A DNA stretch of 64,000 nucleotides, from NCBI RefSeq assembly GCF_040947875.1, contig NZ_JBFRXN010000004.1, positions 620,001 through 684,000 on the forward strand, written 5' to 3'. Within the stretch, counting starts at the first letter, position 1. The number at the start of each line of letters is the position of its first letter. The notes beneath the pieces are model-generated. The model saw nothing but the letters and a program-made list of their open reading frames with translations. It had not been told where the DNA came from and did no database searches. Below are positions 59,210-64,000 of the stretch, one piece after another. This DNA comes from Pseudomonas sp. MYb118. Lineage in GTDB: Bacteria; Pseudomonadota; Gammaproteobacteria; Pseudomonadales; Pseudomonadaceae. Both the position numbers and the translations under genes were made by a program.

Positions 59210-59752
59210 ATGCCCGATGTTTCCGCGGCCGAGGACGATTTTTCCCTCCGTCAGCGCACGTTCACCGACCTCTACTGCGCTCACCATGCCTGGTTGCACG
59301 GCTGGCTACGGAAAAAACTCGGTTGCTCACAGCGGGCGGCCGATCTGGCCCATGAGGCGTTCATCCGCGTGCTGAGCCTTGCGGACCCCCACAGCATCAA
59401 GGAACCGCGAGCGTTCCTGGCGACGACGGCGGGGCGTCTGCTGATAGATGGCGCTCGTCGTCGGCGGATCGAGCAAGCCTACCTTGAAGCGTTGGCAATC
59501 CAGGCGCACGACGCCAGCATGCCGGACCCCGAAGCGGTCCATGTGGCACTTGAAGCTCTGGAGAAAATCGCGGTGATGCTCGCCGGGTTACCGGCAAAGC
59601 CCCGCGAAGCCTTTCTGCTCAGCCGCCTCGACGGCCTGACCTACAGCGAAATCGCCTTGCAATTGAACGTCTCGGCCAGCACCGTCAAGAACTACGTCGC
59701 CAGTGCATTAGTGCATTGTTACACCACCTTGTACGGTGCACCCTCCGAGTGA
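59210..59752 (+). CDS. ECF sigma factor of the iron-uptake group (second module)
   Basis: A 180-residue sigma-70 ECF factor. Region 2 is AADLAHEAFIRVLSL and region 4 is TYSEIALQLNVSASTVKNYVASAL. Its stop overlaps the fecR start (GTGA). It should direct transcription of the TonB receptor at 60925. Confidence 0.9.
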   Translation: MPDVSAAEDDFSLRQRTFTDLYCAHHAWLHGWLRKKLGCSQRAADLAHEAFIRVLSLADPHSIKEPRAFLATTAGRLLIDGARRRRIEQAYLEALAIQAHDASMPDPEAVHVALEALEKIAVMLAGLPAKPREAFLLSRLDGLTYSEIALQLNVSASTVKNYVASALVHCYTTLYGAPSE

Positions 59753-60708
59753 ATACCGCTGATCAACCCTCTGATCGCATGATCAACGCGGCTGCCCACT
59801 GGCTGACCCTGCTGCACGATGACGTATCCACCGACGCCGACCGGGAAGCCTTCAGTCTCTGGTACGAGGCCGATCCGCGCCACGCGGTGGCGGTGGAGCG
59901 CATGCGCGCATTGCTGGGCAGCCTCGATGAGCTGCCCACGGCGCCTGCGCGTGTCGCCCTCAAACAGGCATTCGTGCGTCCGGGGTCGACGAGGGCAGGG
60001 CGCGGTGCGCAGGCGATGGCGTTGCTGGGCGTGTTGTTGTGTGGCTGGATCGGCCTGGAAAACGGCCCGGTGTGGCTCGCCGATCAGCGCACCGGATTTG
60101 GTGAGCGACGCGAGCTGGTGCTGGCCGATGGCAGCCGTGTCCAGCTCAACAGTCATTCGGCATTGGATGTGAAGTTCGACGGGCAGCAACGCGTTATCGA
60201 ACTGCTGGCCGGCGAGTTGTGGGTCGAGGTGGCCAAGGACGCCACGCGTCCATTTGTGGTGCGCACCGACCAGGGCACGGCGACGGCGTTGGGCACGCGC
60301 TATCTGGTCAAGCGCGACGCCGACGGCTCGACCGTGGTCAGCGTGCTTGAGTCGGTGGTAGCCGCCAAACCCAATGTGGGAGAGGCGGTGAACGTCAAGG
60401 CGGGCGAGCAGACTGTCCTCAGGGACGGCCAGGTGGCGACACCGCAAGCCATCGGCAATTCCAGTCCGGATGCCTGGACCCGGGGTCTGCTCAAGGTCGA
60501 CGACCGACCCTTGAGCGATGTGCTGCACGAATTGGCCAGCCACCGCCACGGCCTGGTGCGGTTTGACGAACAGGCGCTGCAGGGGCTGCGGGTTTCCGGC
60601 GTGTTCCGCCTGGACGACACCGACGCGGCACTGGCCACCCTGGCGGACAATTTGCCGATTGATGTGGAGCGGTTTACGGATTGGCTGGTGGTGGTAAAGC
60701 GGCGCTAG
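59749..60708 (+). CDS. FecR-family sigma regulator (second module)
   Basis: A 319-residue inner-membrane regulator. The N-domain (INAAAHWLTLLHDDVSTDADREAFSLWYEADPRHAVAVERM) binds sigma, a TM segment (GAQAMALLGVLLCGWIGLENG) follows, then the FecR periplasmic domain (LADGSRVQLNSHSALDVKF, FVVRTDQGTATALGTRYLV) and the C-terminal STN-binding part. Start GTG 59749 overlaps the sigma stop. It is separated from the receptor by a REPIN. Confidence 0.88.
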   Translation: MNTADQPSDRMINAAAHWLTLLHDDVSTDADREAFSLWYEADPRHAVAVERMRALLGSLDELPTAPARVALKQAFVRPGSTRAGRGAQAMALLGVLLCGWIGLENGPVWLADQRTGFGERRELVLADGSRVQLNSHSALDVKFDGQQRVIELLAGELWVEVAKDATRPFVVRTDQGTATALGTRYLVKRDADGSTVVSVLESVVAAKPNVGEAVNVKAGEQTVLRDGQVATPQAIGNSSPDAWTRGLLKVDDRPLSDVLHELASHRHGLVRFDEQALQGLRVSGVFRLDDTDAALATLADNLPIDVERFTDWLVVVKRR

Positions 60709-60726
60709 CGCTTGCATCACACCTTT

Positions 60727-60817
60727 CTGTAGGAGCGAGCTTGCTCGCGATGGCGGTGTATCAGCCAGTATGAATGCAACTGACACTCCGCCATCGCGAG
60801 CAAGCTCGCTCCTACAG
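60727..60817. repeat. REPIN between fecR and the TonB receptor
   Basis: The inverted REPs CTGTAGGAGCGAGCTTGCTCGCGATGG and CCATCGCGAGCAAGCTCGCTCCTACAG enclose a 37-base spacer. It lies inside the sigma-fecR-receptor module, so the receptor needs its own promoter downstream. Confidence 0.9.
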
Positions 60818-60840
60818 GTTTTCCAGTAGGCCAAAAAAAT

Positions 60841-60861
60841 TAATGCAAATCGCTCGCATTA
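60841..60861. promoter_or_regulatory. Dyad in the receptor promoter region
   Basis: TAATGC and GCATTA flank nine bases, 64 bases before the receptor start. It may be a Fur-type or activator site; the sigma-dependent promoter should also lie in 60830-60900. Low certainty. Confidence 0.35.
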
Positions 60862-60924
60862 CTTGTCCCTTTTTTCGACATGGCCGTCATGGTTAGTAAT
60901 GCCTAACCATTTGCAGGGTTTCTC

Positions 60925-63420
60925 ATGTCACGCTTTGTTCGTCCGTTGCACCCACTGGCGCTTTCAGTGGCGTTGGCTTTTGTGGCTACGCCGCTGCTCG
61001 CGGCTCAAACGTCGGTCGCCGCTGTCCAGGCCAGCTCAATGCGCAGCTTCTCGATTGCCGCCGGTGACTTGAGCCAGGCGCTCAACAGCCTGGCCGAGCA
61101 GGCAGGCCTGGCGTTGGCCTTCGACCCCGCATTGACCCGCGGCAAACGCAGCAACGGCTTGAATGGCTCTTTCAGCACCGACGAAGCCCTCGCCCGAGTG
61201 CTGCAGGGCAGTGGCCTGAACGCCATCGCGCTGTCGGACACGCGTTTTCGCATCGAGCCTGTGCCAGAGCCGGTGGACGGGTCCCTGGAATTACAGGCCA
61301 CCAACATCAACGGCGCCTACGCCAGCGAAAGCCCGACCGGCCCGGTGAAAGGCTACGTCGCCACGCGCTCGCTGTCGGCGACCAAGACGGACGCGGCGCT
61401 GGTTGAAACACCGCAGTCGATCTCGGTGGTAACCAAGGACCAGATGCGCGCCCAAGGTGCGGAAAGCCTCAACCAGATCCTGCGTTACACCGCCGCCGTG
61501 GTCACCGAAAGCCGTGGCTCGACCGCCTCGCGCCTGGACCAGATGACCATTCGTGGTTTCTCCCCGGCGGTGTACCTGGACGGCCTGCGCATGCCCGGCA
61601 GCCGGGATGCCTCGCCGCAAAAGGACTCGTTCGACCTTGAGCGCGTCGACGTGCTGCGCGGTCCGTCGTCGGTGCTCTACGGCCAGGCCAGCCCGAGCGG
61701 TGTGGTCAACATGGTCAGCAAGCGGCCGCTGGAGACGCCGTTCCATGAAATTGGCGTCGAATATGGCACCTTCAACAAGAAACGCACGACGTTCGACCTG
61801 AGCGGCCCGCTGGATGATCAAGGCGTTTATTCCTATCGCGTGGCCGGCCTGTACGACGAGGCCGATGGCCAACTCGAACACACCGAAACCCAGCGCCAGG
61901 CCATTTCCTCGTCGTTCACCTGGCGTCCGAGCGATGACACCTCGCTGACGTTGCTCGGGCATTTCCAGAAGGATCCGAAAGCGGCGTCCTACGGTTCGAT
62001 GCCGGCCTGGGGGTCGGTGCTGGACAGCCCAATCGGGCGTGACATCGACGTCGATTATTACGACGGCGAAAAGGATTTCGAAAAGAGCGACCGCCAGTAT
62101 TTTTCCGTCGGCTACCTGTTCGAACACCACCTCAACGACGTCTGGACCCTGCGCCAGAATGCGCGCTACCTGCGCAGCGAAGGTGAGTACCGCAGCCTCT
62201 ATCACAGCAACCTGAAGGCCGATTACCGCACGGCGAACCGCTCCACCATCGCCACCGATGTCAACCTGGATTCCTACGCCTTGGATAACCAGGCCCAGGC
62301 CAAGTTCGACACGGGGCCTGTGCAGCACACCGTGCTGTTGGGTGGCGATTACCAGAACACCAGCACTGACACCAAGGCCGGTTACGGCAAAGGGCCGGAC
62401 ATAGACATTTTCGAGCCGGTCTACGGCCTGCCTGTCGAAACCCCGGCGTACTCCAGCGATGCCACGCAACGCAACCAGCAAAAAGGCTTGTACTTCCAGG
62501 ACCAGATGAAGTGGGACCGTTGGGTGTTGTTGCTGGGCGGTCGCTATGACTGGGCGACCAATAACAACAGCACGCTGAATCTGCAGCGCAACGTGAAAAC
62601 CAAATCTTCCCTCGACAGTGAAGCGTTCACCGGTCGCGTGGGCCTGGTCTACCTGTTCGACAACGGCCTGGCGCCTTACGCCAGCTACTCCGAATCGTTC
62701 GAGCCGCAATCGGGCACCGGTTTTGGTGGCTCGGTGTTCAAGCCGACCGAAGGCAAGCAATACGAAGTGGGGATCAAGTACCAGCCACCGGGCAGCAACA
62801 GCTTCATCACCGCGTCGATCTTCGACCTGACCCAGACCAACGTGCCGACGCTCGATCCGGACCCGACGCACCTCTGTGGCAATGGCCGCTGCCAGGAGCA
62901 GAGCGGGGAAGTGCGCTCCCGTGGCTTCGAGCTGGAAGGCAAGGCCAGCCTTAACGACAACCTCGATATCACAGCGGCTTACGCCTACCTGGACAACCGC
63001 ATCACCAAGTCCAACAGCACCGTCAACTACGCGCCGCTGACCGACATCGCCGTGGGCCCGGCCGTATCGACCAAAGGCACTACCACCTACGGCATCCCGC
63101 GCCACACGGCGTCTGTATGGGCCGACTACACCTTCCACGATGGCGTCGCCAAAGGCTTCGGTGTCGGCGCCGGTGCCCGTTACGTCGGCTCGTCCTGGGG
63201 CGATGCCGCCAACACGCTGAAGGTGCCAGGCTACACGCTGGTGGATGCGGCGGTGCACTACGACATCCCGAATATCATGAGCCTGCAGGACAACCTGCGC
63301 CTGGCCGTGAACGCTACCAACCTGGCCAACAAGGAGTACGTGTCGACTTGCTACTCGTACTCGTGGTGCTGGTACGGCGCGCAACGCACCGTGCAGGCGA
63401 GTGCAACTTATCAGTGGTAA
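60925..63420 (+). CDS. TonB-dependent siderophore receptor with signalling domain (ferrichrome/ferrioxamine type)
   Basis: An 831-residue outer-membrane receptor: leader to ATPLLA, STN domain ~40-115 (FSIAAGDLSQALNSLAEQAGLALAF), plug ~145-290 (ETPQSISVVTKDQM, RGFSPAVYLDGLRMPG, LRGPSSVLYGQASPSGVVNMVSKRP), and barrel ending ATYQW. The close of the barrel, CYSYSWCWYGAQRTV, with paired Cys, is typical of FhuA/FoxA-like hydroxamate receptors. The STN domain links it to the FecR upstream. ATG 60925 has AGGG upstream. Confidence 0.92.
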   Translation: MSRFVRPLHPLALSVALAFVATPLLAAQTSVAAVQASSMRSFSIAAGDLSQALNSLAEQAGLALAFDPALTRGKRSNGLNGSFSTDEALARVLQGSGLNAIALSDTRFRIEPVPEPVDGSLELQATNINGAYASESPTGPVKGYVATRSLSATKTDAALVETPQSISVVTKDQMRAQGAESLNQILRYTAAVVTESRGSTASRLDQMTIRGFSPAVYLDGLRMPGSRDASPQKDSFDLERVDVLRGPSSVLYGQASPSGVVNMVSKRPLETPFHEIGVEYGTFNKKRTTFDLSGPLDDQGVYSYRVAGLYDEADGQLEHTETQRQAISSSFTWRPSDDTSLTLLGHFQKDPKAASYGSMPAWGSVLDSPIGRDIDVDYYDGEKDFEKSDRQYFSVGYLFEHHLNDVWTLRQNARYLRSEGEYRSLYHSNLKADYRTANRSTIATDVNLDSYALDNQAQAKFDTGPVQHTVLLGGDYQNTSTDTKAGYGKGPDIDIFEPVYGLPVETPAYSSDATQRNQQKGLYFQDQMKWDRWVLLLGGRYDWATNNNSTLNLQRNVKTKSSLDSEAFTGRVGLVYLFDNGLAPYASYSESFEPQSGTGFGGSVFKPTEGKQYEVGIKYQPPGSNSFITASIFDLTQTNVPTLDPDPTHLCGNGRCQEQSGEVRSRGFELEGKASLNDNLDITAAYAYLDNRITKSNSTVNYAPLTDIAVGPAVSTKGTTTYGIPRHTASVWADYTFHDGVAKGFGVGAGARYVGSSWGDAANTLKVPGYTLVDAAVHYDIPNIMSLQDNLRLAVNATNLANKEYVSTCYSYSWCWYGAQRTVQASATYQW

Positions 63421-63583
63421 CGCGATAGCGTAGCGGTCCTCCAGGACTTGGCCGGCCTGCGCTGATATCTGCAGGTCCGCCAAGTCGGCGCAACTCTCCG
63501 GTTCACGAATCTCGCCCTGCCCAAGGTCTGTCCGCAATCACCGTAGGATCAGTCTTGCAATATTGCAGTCCATTGGAAGAAAA

Positions 63584-63598
63584 TGAGAGTCATTATCA
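63584..63598. promoter_or_regulatory. Predicted Fur box before the third ECF sigma gene
   Basis: TGAGAGTCATTATCA matches the Fur core at 13 of 15 positions and lies 24 bases before the sigma start at 63622. It is the clearest Fur site in the window. Confidence 0.7.
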
Positions 63599-63621
63599 AA
63601 TAATTCTTCCTGGGCCTCTGC

Positions 63622-64000
63622 ATGTCCTCCGTCGACCTCTCGCAGCAACACGCCGTGCACTCCCTTTACGAGGAGCATCATTCCTGGCTCTGTGGCTGGC
63701 TGCGCAAGCGCCTCGGCTGTGTCGACAACGCGGCTGACCTGGCGCAAGACACCTTCATTCGTGTGCTGACCCAACGTAAGGCCGTGGAGTTGCGCGAACC
63801 CCGTGCGTACCTGAGTACGGTCGCGCGCAGCCTGATGATCGACATGTTTCGCCGGCGGGCGCTGGAGCAGGCTTACCTGGAAACCCTGGCACTGCTTCCC
63901 GAGCCGGTGGCGTTTTCTCCGGAAGAGCGTTCGCTGATCATCGAAACCCTGATGGAAATCGACCGCTTGCTCGATGGCCTCGGCAGCCGCACCCGCGAGA
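63622..64000 (+). CDS. ECF sigma factor of the iron-uptake group (third, cut by window end)
   Basis: At least 126 residues: MSSVDLSQQHAVHSLYEEHHSWLCGWLRKRLG, region 2 core NAADLAQDTFIRVL, and linker RRRALEQAYLETLALLPEP. The region 4 helix-turn-helix lies beyond the window. It resembles the sigma factor at 59210, so a third sigma/fecR/receptor module probably continues to the right. The start is ATG 63622. Confidence 0.85.
   Translation, partial: MSSVDLSQQHAVHSLYEEHHSWLCGWLRKRLGCVDNAADLAQDTFIRVLTQRKAVELREPRAYLSTVARSLMIDMFRRRALEQAYLETLALLPEPVAFSPEERSLIIETLMEIDRLLDGLGSRTRE

Noticed and set aside
61291..63537. 748-codon minus-strand frame opposite the second TonB receptor
   Set aside because: Antisense shadow; the plus strand has STN, plug and barrel motifs.

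Overview
The window reads as a chromosomal segment of a fluorescent-group Pseudomonas. The support is high GC, dense head-to-tail coding on both strands, Pseudomonas-type REP/REPIN repeats (core GGAGCGAGCTTGCTCGC) in many intergenic gaps, pyoverdine/ferrichrome-type TonB receptors with ECF sigma/FecR pairs, and protein families typical of that group. No rRNA, tRNA, CRISPR array, prophage or complete insertion sequence was seen.

Layout. 0-13.4 kb: end of an unknown gene, ogt, ggt, an isochorismatase-like hydrolase, a sterol-desaturase-type membrane hydroxylase overlapping a GNAT acetyltransferase, a fused D-Ala-D-Ala dipeptidase/L,D-transpeptidase, a NIPSNAP protein, a complete iron-signalling module (TonB receptor, FecR, ECF sigma with a Fur box), a 49-aa small protein, an amidase and a lipoprotein. 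13.6-14.2 kb: a RelB/DinJ antitoxin whose toxin partner appears cut off by a REPIN. 14.2-19.8 kb: permease, Fe-alcohol dehydrogenase, aldehyde dehydrogenase and glutamine-synthetase-like ligase, which fit catabolism of an amine or amino alcohol through gamma-glutamylated intermediates. 20-31.4 kb: cytochrome c, periplasmic chorismate mutase, an MHS-type transporter, a secreted protein made of nine identical 13-residue repeats, a RES/Xre toxin-antitoxin pair, a GFA protein, two c-di-GMP proteins, a VOC protein and a YghU-like glutathione oxidoreductase.

31.5-45 kb: an uncharacterised soluble protein, then a LysR regulator divergent from livHMGF and a binding protein, followed by ATC hydrolase and a carbamoyl-amino-acid hydrolase. 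These could take up 2-aminothiazoline-4-carboxylate-like compounds and convert them to L-cysteine. Two single-base frameshifts (livG and the ATC hydrolase) lie in this operon. A ParD-like/methionine aminopeptidase pair, an AraC regulator, a threonine-dehydratase-like enzyme, a saccharopine-dehydrogenase-like protein and a DUF2269 membrane protein follow. 45-48.6 kb: a copper-type cluster (multicopper oxidase lipoprotein, outer-membrane barrel, SCO protein, small membrane protein). 48.7-51 kb: small envelope proteins and a GIY-YIG protein.

51-64 kb: an acyl-CoA catabolic cluster (MFS, CaiB/BaiF CoA-transferase, enoyl-CoA hydratase) divergent from a GntR/FCD regulator with clear palindromic operators; a MATE exporter; ohr and ohrR with two perfect shared palindromes; a YceI protein; a second ECF sigma/FecR/TonB module; and the start of a third ECF sigma gene with its own Fur box, cut by the window end.

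All gaps above about 300 bases consist largely of REP/REPIN repeats, apart from 13323-13632, which holds a terminator and otherwise nothing recognisable.
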